From positions 200,024 through 264,023 of the forward strand of contig NZ_VYXP01000006.1 in the NCBI RefSeq assembly GCF_008725655.1: DNA of 64,000 bases, given 5' to 3'. The translations under genes were made by a program, and so were the position numbers. The stretch comes from Marinihelvus fidelis. Lineage in GTDB: Bacteria > Pseudomonadota > Gammaproteobacteria > Xanthomonadales > SZUA-36. Positions within the stretch are counted from its first letter, which is position 1. The number at the start of each line of letters is the position of its first letter. Of the stretch, positions 1 to 7,729 are shown piece by piece. The notes beneath the pieces were generated by a model that saw only the letters and a list, made by a program, of their open reading frames with translations, was not told the origin of the DNA and did not search any database.

Positions 1-575
1 AACGGCTGACAGGCCGCTCACTCGACTATGGCCGCCGCGCGCTGTGCGCCACCGATGCCGCCGCCTGCGGCATCGCCGATACCGGCTTCCGCGACTACGC
101 CCCGGTACTGCAATCACTGGGCGCGGACGACGTCCCTACCCTGTACAGCTACAGCCTGTCCAAGCTGGCATGGATCCAGGCCCGCGCCGGTGACATGGGC
201 GCGCTCGCCGAGCTGCCGAAAGCGCAGGCCGCCCTGGACCGCGTCCGCGAGCTTGATCACGATTATCGCGAAGCCGAGGTCGAGCGTTACCTGGGCGTGC
301 TGGCCACCATCCGCCCACCCGCGCTGGGCGGCCGTTTCGACGAAGGCCGCGCCTATTTCGAGCGCGCCATCGAACTCTCCGGCGGTCGCGACCTGGGCGC
401 GCGCGTCGACTTCGCCCGCTATTACGCGCGCACGCTGTACGAGCGGGAACTTCACGACCAGTTACTGAACGAAGTCATCAGCGCCGACCCGCGCGCTGAA
501 GGCCTGACACTGCTGAACGTGCTGGCCCAGCGCGAAGCCGCGGAACTGCTCGCGTCTGCCGATGACTATTTCTGA
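1..575 (+). CDS. TRAP transporter TatT-like component, C-terminal part (5' truncated by window)
   Basis: The open frame enters from the left edge (first full codon at position 3) and stops at 575, leaving about 190 residues. The visible part is helical and TPR-like, with repeated hydrophobic/alanine helices and a tyrosine/arginine-rich segment before the end. It lies 42 bp upstream of a TRAP solute receptor and its two permeases. Known biology: TatT lipoproteins are TPR-like partners of the DctP-type receptor TatP in some TRAP systems. The family call rests on this context plus the repeat character. The start and signal peptide lie outside the window. Confidence 0.7.
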   Translation, partial: RLTGRSLDYGRRALCATDAAACGIADTGFRDYAPVLQSLGADDVPTLYSYSLSKLAWIQARAGDMGALAELPKAQAALDRVRELDHDYREAEVERYLGVLATIRPPALGGRFDEGRAYFERAIELSGGRDLGARVDFARYYARTLYERELHDQLLNEVISADPRAEGLTLLNVLAQREAAELLASADDYF

Positions 576-617
576 GCACCCGAACACTGACCTGAACCTG
601 AACCCGGTGAACCCGAC

Positions 618-1649
618 ATGAACCGAACGATCCTGAAAGCCCTTACGGTCCTGGTAGCCTGCGCCAGCCTGGCCCCGGCCATGGCCGCTGCCGACATGAC
701 CTTCAAAATCGCCACGGTCGTGCCCGAAGGCTCCAGCTGGATGACTGCCATGCGCGCCGGCGCCGAGGACATCGAGGCGCGAACCGAGGGGCGGGTTAAA
801 TTCAAGTTCTATGGCGGCGGCGTGCAGGGCAATGACGCCCAGGTCCGCCGTAAGATGCGCGTTGGCCAGTTGCACGGCGGCGCGTTCACCTCCGGCGCGA
901 TGCGCGACTTCCACCCCGACATGGAAATCTACGGCCTGCCGCTGCTGTTCCGCGGCTATGACGAGGCCCGCCAGTTGCGTGAGCAGTTCGACCCGATCCT
1001 GTACCAGCGCCTGGAAGACGCCGGCTACGTGACCTTCGGCTTTGCCGGCGGCGGCTTTGCCTACATGGCCTCGAACACCCGCATCGCCAACCGCGACGAC
1101 ATGGAAGGCCTGAAAATCTGGATTCCGGAAGGCGACCAGGTGGCCCGCGCCGCCGCTGACACGCTGGGCATCGCGCCGGTCACGCTGCCGCTGACCGATG
1201 TCCTGACCGGCCTGCAGACCGAACTCATCGACACGGTCATGGGCCCACCGGTGGGCATGATCGTCATGCAGTGGCACAGCACGGTCGAGTACATCACCGA
1301 CTTCCCCATCGCCTACGTGTACGCCGGCGTGATCATCGACAAGCGCCACTTCGGCAAGATCTCGGAGCAGGACCAGGCCGTCGTTCACGAAGTCATGGGA
1401 GACGTCTACCGCGGCTTCGATGAAGCCGGCGAGAAGGACAACGCCGAAGCCCTGGACGCCCTGTTCGCCGGTGGTATCCAGCGCGTTGACCTGACCGACG
1501 CGGAGAAGGCGCGCTGGCGGGAATTGCTGGAAGCCTCGAACCGCGAAGCCGGCAACCGCGGCGCGTTTGACCTGGAACTGCTCGACAGCATGGAGTGCGC
1601 CCTGGGTGCGATCCGGGGCACGGTGGACGCGGGCGAATGCAGCCAATAG
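618..1649 (+). CDS. dctP: TRAP transporter solute-binding protein, DctP family
   Basis: This 343-residue protein has a Sec signal peptide at residues 1-25 (hydrophobic core, then AMAAA) followed by a DctP fold: an early FKIATVVPEGSSW segment, GLPLLFRG near residue 110 and a FAYMASN segment. In this family the periplasmic receptor delivers a carboxylate or similar solute to the DctQM permease. It is followed directly by dctQ, whose start overlaps its 3' end by 13 bp, so the operon is translationally coupled. The substrate cannot be read from the sequence. The TatT-like gene upstream suggests a TatP-type receptor rather than a C4-dicarboxylate one. Confidence 0.9.
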   Translation: MNRTILKALTVLVACASLAPAMAAADMTFKIATVVPEGSSWMTAMRAGAEDIEARTEGRVKFKFYGGGVQGNDAQVRRKMRVGQLHGGAFTSGAMRDFHPDMEIYGLPLLFRGYDEARQLREQFDPILYQRLEDAGYVTFGFAGGGFAYMASNTRIANRDDMEGLKIWIPEGDQVARAAADTLGIAPVTLPLTDVLTGLQTELIDTVMGPPVGMIVMQWHSTVEYITDFPIAYVYAGVIIDKRHFGKISEQDQAVVHEVMGDVYRGFDEAGEKDNAEALDALFAGGIQRVDLTDAEKARWRELLEASNREAGNRGAFDLELLDSMECALGAIRGTVDAGECSQ

Positions 1650-2125
1650 AGCGCACCGCGGGCCGGCTTGAGAAGGCCGGCACCTGGGTCGAGAACGCGC
1701 TGCTATGCGCCCTGCTGCTGGCGATGATCGGCCTTGCCTGCTGGCAGATTTTCGCCCGCAACCTGTTCGGTTCGACCCTGGTCCTGGGTGATGAATTGTT
1801 ACGCCTGATGGTGTTGTGGCTGACCCTGGCCGGCGCGCTGGCCGCCAGCCGCGCCGACCGCCATATCGCCATCGCCCTGCTCGACCGGGTGCTCGATGGC
1901 CGCGCGCTCGATGCCGCCAAGGCCGTCACGGAAGCCTTCACGGCCATCGTCTGCGCGCTGCTGGCCTGGTACAGCTACGCCTTCGTCATGATGTCGCGCG
2001 AATTCGAGGATGTGCTGCTGGGCGGCGTTCCCGCCTGGTGGCTGCAGGCGCCGCTGCCCATTGGCTTCGGCCTGATGGCCTGGCGGCACGCGCTGCACGC
2101 CATTGCCCGGGCCCTGGGGCGCTGA
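1637..2125 (+). CDS. dctQ: TRAP transporter small permease, DctQ family
   Basis: This 162-residue membrane protein has four predicted hydrophobic segments. The first contains LLCALLLAMIGLACWQIFARN, which matches the usual DctQ start. I chose ATG 1637 (MQPIER), inside the end of dctP. An upstream in-frame start at 1595 would add 14 low-complexity residues and a longer overlap. Known role: the small subunit of the Na+-driven TRAP permease that pairs with DctM in the inner membrane. The dctM start follows 2 bp after its stop. Confidence 0.88.
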   Translation: MQPIERTAGRLEKAGTWVENALLCALLLAMIGLACWQIFARNLFGSTLVLGDELLRLMVLWLTLAGALAASRADRHIAIALLDRVLDGRALDAAKAVTEAFTAIVCALLAWYSYAFVMMSREFEDVLLGGVPAWWLQAPLPIGFGLMAWRHALHAIARALGR

Positions 2126-2127
2126 CG

Positions 2128-3375
2128 GTGTTCTGGCTGCTTATCCTGGTGCTGGTGCTGCTTGGCGCGCCACTGTTCGCCATCATCGGCGCCAACGCGC
2201 TGTGGAATTTCCACGGCGCCGATATCGACCTGCAGGTGGTCGCCATCGAGTTTTTCGGCATCGCCGAGACCCCGGTGTTACTGGCTATCCCGCTGTTTAC
2301 CTTCGCCGGCTACCTGCTGAGTGAATCGCAGGCGCCCCGGCGCCTGGTGCGGCTGACCAACGCGATGCTGGGCTGGATGCCCGCCGGCCTGGCCGTGGTC
2401 GCACTGGTGGCCTGCGCGCTGTTCACCGCCTTCACCGGCGCGTCCGGCGTGACCATCGTCGCACTCGGCGCGCTGCTGGTTCCGGCACTGGGCCAGGCCG
2501 GCTACCCCGAGCGATTCAACCTGGGCCTGGTGACCACGGCCGGCAGCCTGGGGCTGCTGTTCGCGCCGTCGCTGCCCCTGATCCTGTACGGCGTCATTGC
2601 CGAGGTCTCCATCGAGGACCTGTTCCTGGCCGGCGTGATCCCCGGTGTACTGATGCTGGCCATGCTGTCCGGCTACAGCATGTGGAAAAACCGCGCCATC
2701 CGTGTCCCGCTGGGTGATTTTTCCTGGCGCGAGGTGGCGGCGGCGGCACGTGAAGCCGCCTGGGAAATCCCCCTGCCGGTGGTCGTGCTGGGCGGTATCT
2801 ACAGCGGCTTCTTCGCCATCTCCGAGGCTGCGGCGGTGACCGCGCTCTATGTCCTGATCGTCGACCTGCTGATCCTGCGGGAAGTGAAATTCCGGCAGCT
2901 GCCGTCGATCATCCGCGAATCGATGATCCTGGTGGGCGGCATCATGATCATCCTGGGGGTCTCGCGGGCGTCGACCAACTTCATGATCGACGCCGGCGTT
3001 CCGCAGATGCTGCTTGAGTGGGTCAGCGGATTCGTGTCCAGCCCGTTCGCCTTCATGCTGATGCTGTTGCTGTTTTTGCTGGTGCTGGGCGCGATCCTGG
3101 ATATCTTCTCGGCGATCGTTCTGGTTGTGCCACTGGTGCTGCCGGTGGCGGTGCAGTTTGGCGTCGACCCCATCCACCTGGGCATCGTCTTCCTGGCCGC
3201 CATGCAACTGGGCTACATCACGCCACCAGTGGGTTTGAACCTGTTTATCGCCGGTTATCGGTTCGACCGGCCCATCGTCGACATTTACCTGTCGACGCTG
3301 CCGTTCTTCGCCTTCCTGTTACTGGCGGTGGTGATTATCGCGTTCTGGCCGGGCCTGTCGCTGTGGCTCGTGTGA
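2128..3375 (+). CDS. dctM: TRAP transporter large permease, DctM family
   Basis: This 415-residue protein has about twelve hydrophobic segments with family landmarks: an IPLFTFAGYLLSES segment near residue 55, GASGVTIVALGALLVP near 110 and a C-terminal QLGYITPPVGLNLF. I chose the GTG start at 2128, two bases after the dctQ stop; the open frame extends further upstream but only as a shadow of dctQ. It catalyses solute/Na+ symport with DctQ and the DctP receptor. Its 3' end overlaps the convergent NTP-transferase gene by 41 bp. Confidence 0.92.
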   Translation: MFWLLILVLVLLGAPLFAIIGANALWNFHGADIDLQVVAIEFFGIAETPVLLAIPLFTFAGYLLSESQAPRRLVRLTNAMLGWMPAGLAVVALVACALFTAFTGASGVTIVALGALLVPALGQAGYPERFNLGLVTTAGSLGLLFAPSLPLILYGVIAEVSIEDLFLAGVIPGVLMLAMLSGYSMWKNRAIRVPLGDFSWREVAAAAREAAWEIPLPVVVLGGIYSGFFAISEAAAVTALYVLIVDLLILREVKFRQLPSIIRESMILVGGIMIILGVSRASTNFMIDAGVPQMLLEWVSGFVSSPFAFMLMLLLFLLVLGAILDIFSAIVLVVPLVLPVAVQFGVDPIHLGIVFLAAMQLGYITPPVGLNLFIAGYRFDRPIVDIYLSTLPFFAFLLLAVVIIAFWPGLSLWLV

Positions 3376-4330
3376 TGTCCATCCACTCGGCGTAGCGACG
3401 GGACAGCACCCGGTAGTCGTCTTCGTCGTCGACATCCAGGCTCAGGCCGCCGAACGGGGTCACGGCCACCTTGACGGGGCCACCCAGGACGGCGCTCACC
3501 GCCGCTTCGACCCGGTCCATGGTATTGCCGGCCCTGACCCGGCGGTAGACGCCGCCATCGCCCGCCGCCAGCATGGCGGCGAGTTGCAGCCGGCCGATCA
3601 TCCAGGCCGCGGTCCAGCCACCCTGTTGCCGGAACAGCGAGATCACCAGCTTCATGACGTTGCGCCAGTCCTGCGCCTTTCGGTAGGAGAAGCTGGTCTG
3701 CAGGAATTCAGAGTGCGCCAGCAGGCGTGGGCGGACCACGTAGATGTTGGCCAGGCGCATGCGGCCTTCGGCCAGCTGGACCATTGGCCGCTGGATGCCG
3801 GGATGCTCCGTGCTGCCATGGAACGGCGTCAGCCCGTTTTCGTCACAGACGCCGACGACCATGGCATTCGGGTCGCCCTGCGCGGGCTCAAGCGCCGCGG
3901 CGCGGGCGACAAAGTCGTCAATGCCGGCCGCGCTGACCAGCGGCAGGTCACAGGACACCAGCAGGATGGGTCGACGGTCAGCGGCGTCGGTACCGGCGTC
4001 CGCGTAGCTGGCTTCGACGGCACGAATGGCCGCCCAGGCGTTGTCCAGCATCTTGCCTTCCTGGGGCACGCAAACGGTCTGCCCGCACCCCGATAGCGCC
4101 TGCTCCAGTTCCGCCTGCGGCCCGACGACATAGGTCCGCTTGATGAGCGTAGACGCGCCCAGCGCGTCGACGACGTGCCGCACCAGGGGCCGGCCCTCGA
4201 TATCCAGGAAGGCCTTGTTTCGCCCGTCGATCAGGCGCTTGGGGTTTTGGTGTGTGCCTGACAGGACCACCGCGTCCAGCGGTGCGGCCTGGCCCGGGTT
4301 GGGCTCATCGTTGGATTCGGTACGGGGCAT
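3335..4330 (-). CDS. Nucleotidyltransferase family protein (MobA-like NTP transferase fold)
   Basis: This 331-residue protein begins with a nucleotide-binding AVVLSG segment near residue 20, followed by NKAFLDIEGRPLVRHVVDAL. LLVSCDLPLVS carries the acidic metal site. It resembles MobA/GlmU N-terminal pyrophosphorylase domains, but the canonical LAGG is replaced by LSGTHQNPKR. The substrate is unknown. I chose ATG 4330; the frame opens upstream to 4459 but that extension looks non-coding. A -10-like CATAAT (minus strand, 4338-4343) sits 7 nt before the ATG and I see no Shine-Dalgarno. The 3' end overlaps dctM. Confidence 0.75.
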   Translation of the reverse strand: MPRTESNDEPNPGQAAPLDAVVLSGTHQNPKRLIDGRNKAFLDIEGRPLVRHVVDALGASTLIKRTYVVGPQAELEQALSGCGQTVCVPQEGKMLDNAWAAIRAVEASYADAGTDAADRRPILLVSCDLPLVSAAGIDDFVARAAALEPAQGDPNAMVVGVCDENGLTPFHGSTEHPGIQRPMVQLAEGRMRLANIYVVRPRLLAHSEFLQTSFSYRKAQDWRNVMKLVISLFRQQGGWTAAWMIGRLQLAAMLAAGDGGVYRRVRAGNTMDRVEAAVSAVLGGPVKVAVTPFGGLSLDVDDEDDYRVLSRRYAEWMDITRATATGPARTR

Positions 4331-4487
4331 GGTGACTATTATGCCGCCAAAGCCGTTTTTGGTGGCGGGATTGCGGCTTTCTTGTGGCCAAATTCGTTTT
4401 GTCGCAAGCTGATTTTCCCCCGTTCCACAACCATCCGAGCATGATTCAAAAACTTGCACACGCTACATCAGGTTTTGGTTCATCATT

Positions 4488-4505
4488 TGTGGACAATGTG
4501 GACAA
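4488..4505 (+). repeat. Two tandem TGTGGACAA nonamers upstream of the ncRNA promoter
   Basis: TGTGGACAA occurs at 4488-4496 and again at 4497-4505 with no spacer, ending 8 bp before the -35 hexamer. Read on the minus strand it is TTGTCCACA, one mismatch from the E. coli DnaA box TTATCCACA. It equals the form I recall for high-GC organisms such as Streptomyces. An activator direct-repeat site is the alternative. Inference only. Confidence 0.5.
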
Positions 4506-4513
4506 TTTGCGCT

Positions 4514-4542
4514 TTGACACAATTCTGCCACAGGAGTAATTT
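4514..4542 (+). promoter_or_regulatory. Sigma-70 promoter for the ncRNA
   Basis: A perfect -35 TTGACA (4514-4519) and a 17-bp spacer lead to TAATTT (4537-4542), a weak -10 with T1, A2 and T6 conserved. The predicted start is near 4549-4550. No open reading frame with coding character follows; the next downstream signal is the terminator at 4932-4965. Confidence 0.6.
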
Positions 4543-4549
4543 GAACTCC

Positions 4550-4965
4550 CCGTTGATTGAAACCCACCGGCCGCAAGGTCGGAAACGCCGGAAGGACGGG
4601 ACCGGTCTCCGGACCGGGACAGAACGGAAGGCGACCCAGCGAACGGCCGACCCGCCGAACACTTGGGAGGGTGAAAGAGACGGCCAGCGCCCCGGTGGTA
4701 CAGGGCGCGCTACCCCGACCGGGTTCTGCCATTGATGCGGTCGTACCATGTGGGTGGCTCGAAAGGGATTCGCGGTCCCTGGAGATAGACGCGAAATGCG
4801 TCGATAAAGAACGGCGGGAGGAAGTCCCGCGCCAGGCAGCCGAAGTGCAGAACGGATGCGGAGCCAGGCGAAATTGGAAAGGCCCAGGTGCAACTGCAGT
4901 TCACCTTAAGCGGAGTTCCAGTACCTTCACGGCCGGGGAAGCGCAAGCTTCCCCGGCTTTATTTT
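4550..4965 (+). ncRNA. Candidate structured non-coding RNA (about 415 nt), family not recognised
   Basis: The 700-bp gap between the NTP-transferase and mlaF has no credible gene but has a promoter and a terminator. Between them I can fold seven compact hairpins. They are 4567-4582 (6 bp, GCAA loop), 4602-4617 (6 bp, UCCG loop), 4687-4708 (6 bp), 4764-4780 (5 bp), 4788-4802 (5 bp), 4814-4830 (6 bp, GGAAG loop) and 4886-4906 (5 bp). GGA occurs 16 times from 4560 to 4950, far more than its complement TCC, giving a strand-specific purine bias. It does not show the conserved RNase P, tmRNA, 6S or SRP motifs. A CsrB/RsmZ-like sponge is possible, but only one GGA sits in a clear loop. Function unknown. 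Confidence 0.65.
4932..4965 (+). terminator. Rho-independent terminator of the ncRNA
   Basis: An 11-bp perfect stem (4932-4942 with 4947-4957) is closed by a GCAA tetraloop and followed by TTTATTTT. It lies 72 bp before mlaF and upstream of that gene's own -10-like TACAAT (4995-5000), so it ends the ncRNA rather than the mla operon. Confidence 0.9.
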
Positions 4966-4994
4966 GGGCCACTGTTTCGCGCCCCCATCCGTAA

Positions 4995-5000
4995 TACAAT
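4995..5000 (+). promoter_or_regulatory. Probable -10 element of the mla operon
   Basis: TACAAT lies between the ncRNA terminator and the mlaF ATG, giving a leader of about 30 nt. The -35 region is poor (the best guess is TGTTTC at 4973-4978), so confidence is limited. Confidence 0.35.
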
Positions 5001-5036
5001 AGACATCTCACCGGTAACCACACCGAGCCCGGCCAC

Positions 5037-5822
5037 ATGTCTTCCAACCACGAACACGCCATTCGCCTGGAGAACGTCGTCTTCCGACGCGGCGACCGCG
5101 CGATCCTGGACCACGTGAGCCTGACCATCCCAAGGGGTGCGATCGCCGCGGTGATGGGCCCCAGTGGCGTGGGCAAGACCACGGTGCTGCGGCTGGTTTC
5201 AGGCCAACTCAGGCCGGATTCAGGCCGCGTGCTGGTCAACGGCGAGGACGTCTCCTCCATGGGCCGCCGGGCGCTGTTTCGCATGCGGGAGAACCTGGGG
5301 TTTTTGCTCCAGAACGGTGCGCTGTTTACCGACCTGACGGTGTTTGAGAATGTCGCCACGCCGTTGCGCGAGCACCGCGATTACGACGATGAGCGCATCG
5401 AGGCGATCGTCAGCGAGCGGCTGGCATCCGTGGGCCTGGAAGGCACCGGGCAGCTGATGCCGCATGAACTGTCCGGCGGCATGGCGCGGCGCGTGGCACT
5501 GGCGCGGGCCGTCGCCCTGGACCCGTCGATCGTGCTTTTCGACGAGCCCATGGCCGGCCTGGACCCGATTGCCGTTTCAACCATCAATGAACTGATACGC
5601 CGTACCAACGACGAACGCGGCCTGACCAGCGTCGTGGTCACCCACGATGTCGAGCAGATGTCGCGGCTCGCTGACTACTGCTACATCCTGGTGGATGGCC
5701 GGATTGCCGGCGAGGGCCCGCCGTCGGAACTGGCCGACAGCCCCGACGCCGCCGTCCGCCAGTTCATGAATGGCCAGATGGACGGCCCGATTCCGTTCCG
5801 GTACGCGGGAGCCGGCGGCTGA
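5037..5822 (+). CDS. mlaF: Phospholipid ABC transporter ATPase MlaF
   Basis: This 261-residue ABC ATPase has Walker A GPSGVGKTT (41-49), signature LSGGM (145-149), Walker B IVLFDE (165-170) and the switch histidine in THD near 203. With MlaE and MlaD it forms the inner-membrane complex that moves glycerophospholipids between the inner membrane and MlaC, maintaining outer-membrane asymmetry. It is the first gene of mlaF-E-D-C-A. The stop overlaps the mlaE start. No mlaB (STAS subunit, which stabilises MlaF in E. coli) follows mlaC. Confidence 0.96.
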   Translation: MSSNHEHAIRLENVVFRRGDRAILDHVSLTIPRGAIAAVMGPSGVGKTTVLRLVSGQLRPDSGRVLVNGEDVSSMGRRALFRMRENLGFLLQNGALFTDLTVFENVATPLREHRDYDDERIEAIVSERLASVGLEGTGQLMPHELSGGMARRVALARAVALDPSIVLFDEPMAGLDPIAVSTINELIRRTNDERGLTSVVVTHDVEQMSRLADYCYILVDGRIAGEGPPSELADSPDAAVRQFMNGQMDGPIPFRYAGAGG

Positions 5823-6574
5823 TGGGCGCGCGCTGGCTGTCACCGGTCGCCGAGACCGGCCGCGCCGCGCTGTTCGTGCTGCGCATGCTGGCGGCCATCC
5901 GCCCAGGACCCAGGCTGGCGGGCGAGACCCTGCGCCAGGTGTACCTGGTGGGCGCCCGCTCGCTGATCATCATCATGATCTGCGGCTTTTTCGTCGGCAT
6001 GGTGCTGTCGCTGCAGGCGATTAACGCGCTGGCACAGTTCGGCGCGGCCGACCAGGTCAGCCTGCTGGTCGGCAAGTCCCTGTTCCGCGAACTGGGCCCG
6101 GTATTGACCGCGCTGCTGTTCGCCGGCCGGGCCGGCACGGCCATCGCCGCCGAGATCGGCCTGATGAAGGCCACCAGCCAGGTCGACGCGATGGAACTGA
6201 TGGCCATCGACCCCGTCCAACGGGTGGCGCTGCCGCGTTTCCTGGCCGGCCTCTTGTCCGTGCCGCTGTTGACCGCCATGTTCTGTGCAATGGCAATCCT
6301 GGGTGCGATGGTGTTTGCCATCGGTGTGATGGGCCTGGATGCCGGCATTTTCTGGAGCAAGCTGCAGACGGGCGTGCGCTTTGGTGACGACCTGGTCGGT
6401 GGCATCTGCAAGAGCGTGGTGTTTGGCGGTATCGTCAGCGCCACGGCCACCTGGTACGGCTTCAGCGCCCGGCCCACCGGCGCCGGCGTCGCCACGGCCA
6501 CCACCAACACGGTCGTGATAAGTTCGGTACTGGTACTGGTGGTTGATTTCATCATGAGTTCTTTTTTCACCTGA
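5822..6574 (+). CDS. mlaE: Phospholipid ABC transporter permease MlaE
   Basis: This 250-residue integral membrane protein of the MlaE/YrbE family has five to six hydrophobic segments. It has the conserved RELGPVLTALLFAGRAGTAI segment at about residues 88-107 and EIGLMKATSQVDAMELMAIDP after it. It is the dimeric permease core of the Mla complex. It starts inside the stop codon of mlaF (TGATG) and is followed 17 bp later by mlaD, which has its own purine-rich ribosome site. Confidence 0.96.
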   Translation: MGARWLSPVAETGRAALFVLRMLAAIRPGPRLAGETLRQVYLVGARSLIIIMICGFFVGMVLSLQAINALAQFGAADQVSLLVGKSLFRELGPVLTALLFAGRAGTAIAAEIGLMKATSQVDAMELMAIDPVQRVALPRFLAGLLSVPLLTAMFCAMAILGAMVFAIGVMGLDAGIFWSKLQTGVRFGDDLVGGICKSVVFGGIVSATATWYGFSARPTGAGVATATTNTVVISSVLVLVVDFIMSSFFT

Positions 6575-6591
6575 ACACGGAATAACGAGAC

Positions 6592-7065
6592 ATGCGCGCG
6601 AATTACAAGGTGGAACTGGCGGCGGGACTGTTCCTGGTCATCGGACTGGGGGCCCTGCTGTGGCTCGCCACGCAGGCCACCGACTACGGCCGTGACATCG
6701 GCCGCGAGGCGTACACGGTATCCGCGCGGTTCACCAATGTCGGCGACCTGCGCGAGCGCGCGCCGGTGAAGATCGCGGGTGTGCCCGTGGGCCTTGTGGA
6801 CGGCATCGAGGTCGACCCGGTGACCTTCGAGGCCGTGGTTCAGCTGCGCATCGACAACCGCTTCAACGAAGTACCGACCGACACCAGCGCATCCATCCTG
6901 ACCAGCGGCGTGCTGGGCGACCGCTATGTCGGGCTCGAGCCCGGCGGCTCGCCGATGGCGCTGGTCGATGGGGATGAATTGATGTTGACGCAATCCGCCG
7001 TGGTGCTGGAACAGCTGGTGAGCAAGTTCCTGTTCAACGCCGGCGACGACAAGGACGAGCAATGA
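6592..7065 (+). CDS. mlaD: Phospholipid transporter substrate-binding protein MlaD (MCE domain)
   Basis: This 157-residue protein has one N-terminal membrane anchor (residues 7-27) and a single MCE domain (TVSARFTNVGDLRERAPVKIAGVPVG, then DTSASILTSGVLGDRYVGLEPGG). In E. coli MlaD forms a periplasmic hexameric ring that channels lipid between MlaE and MlaC. The length is typical. The mlaC start overlaps its end by 4 bp. Confidence 0.95.
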   Translation: MRANYKVELAAGLFLVIGLGALLWLATQATDYGRDIGREAYTVSARFTNVGDLRERAPVKIAGVPVGLVDGIEVDPVTFEAVVQLRIDNRFNEVPTDTSASILTSGVLGDRYVGLEPGGSPMALVDGDELMLTQSAVVLEQLVSKFLFNAGDDKDEQ

Positions 7066-7700
7066 CACAGCCAGAACCTACACGGCGGCCATGGATCGCT
7101 GCCGCACTGGCGCTATTCGCACTCATGATGGTGCCTGTCGCGGCTTACGCCGAAGATGACCCGGCCAATATTGTCCGCGGCGCCGCCGACCGCCTGATTG
7201 AGCAACTCGACGCCCAGCGCGAACAGCTCAAAGCCAACCCCGACATCGCACGCCGGCTGGTTCGCGACGAACTGTTGCCGATCATGGATACGGTGTTCTC
7301 TGCGCGGCTGATCCTGGGCCGGGCCGGTCGCAACGCCACCGATAAGCAGGTGGAAGATTTTGCCGAGGCGCTGAGCACATCGCTGATCGACCGCTACGCC
7401 ACCGGTGTCGTCGAATACCGCGACGGCGACCAGATGGAGGTACTGCCCACGCGCGGCGATCCGAACCCACGGATGACGCGCGTGCGAACACGGGTACAAT
7501 TACCGGACGGCAAGCACCTTCCGGTCGACTACGTGTTCCACAAGACCGACGGAGGCGACTGGAAAGCGTTCGACGTGATTGTCGAGGGCATTTCCTATGT
7601 GACGACGTTCCGCAGCCAGATCATGCCGCAGGTGGAGGCATCGGGCATCGAGGCCGTCACGGCGCGACTTCGCAGCGGCGAACTGGCGCTGGAAGAATAA
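7062..7700 (+). CDS. mlaC: Periplasmic phospholipid-binding protein MlaC
   Basis: This 212-residue protein has a signal peptide (hydrophobic residues about 11-27, cleavage near AYA) and the MlaC/Ttg2D fold: an early ADRLIEQLD helix, a VFSARLILGRAGRNAT region and a C-terminal DVIVEGISYVTTFRSQI. It carries lipid across the periplasm between MlaD and the MlaA-porin complex. It starts in an ATGA overlap with mlaD. The gene after it is mlaA, not the usual mlaB. Confidence 0.94.
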   Translation: MTQPEPTRRPWIAAALALFALMMVPVAAYAEDDPANIVRGAADRLIEQLDAQREQLKANPDIARRLVRDELLPIMDTVFSARLILGRAGRNATDKQVEDFAEALSTSLIDRYATGVVEYRDGDQMEVLPTRGDPNPRMTRVRTRVQLPDGKHLPVDYVFHKTDGGDWKAFDVIVEGISYVTTFRSQIMPQVEASGIEAVTARLRSGELALEE

Positions 7701-7729
7701 TTCACTACCGGGGAGGACGGCGCAGGCAC

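Noticed and set aside
462-1646. 394-residue minus-strand open frame
   Set aside because: It is antisense to dctP, no recognisable fold, His/Gly/Val-rich shadow composition.
4550-4965. RNase P RNA, tmRNA, 6S RNA or group II intron
   Set aside because: The conserved RNase P segments, tmRNA ends and tag frame, 6S central bubble and intron domain V are not visible. Isolated GGGTGAAA and GGAGGAAG strings occur in the wrong order for RNase P.
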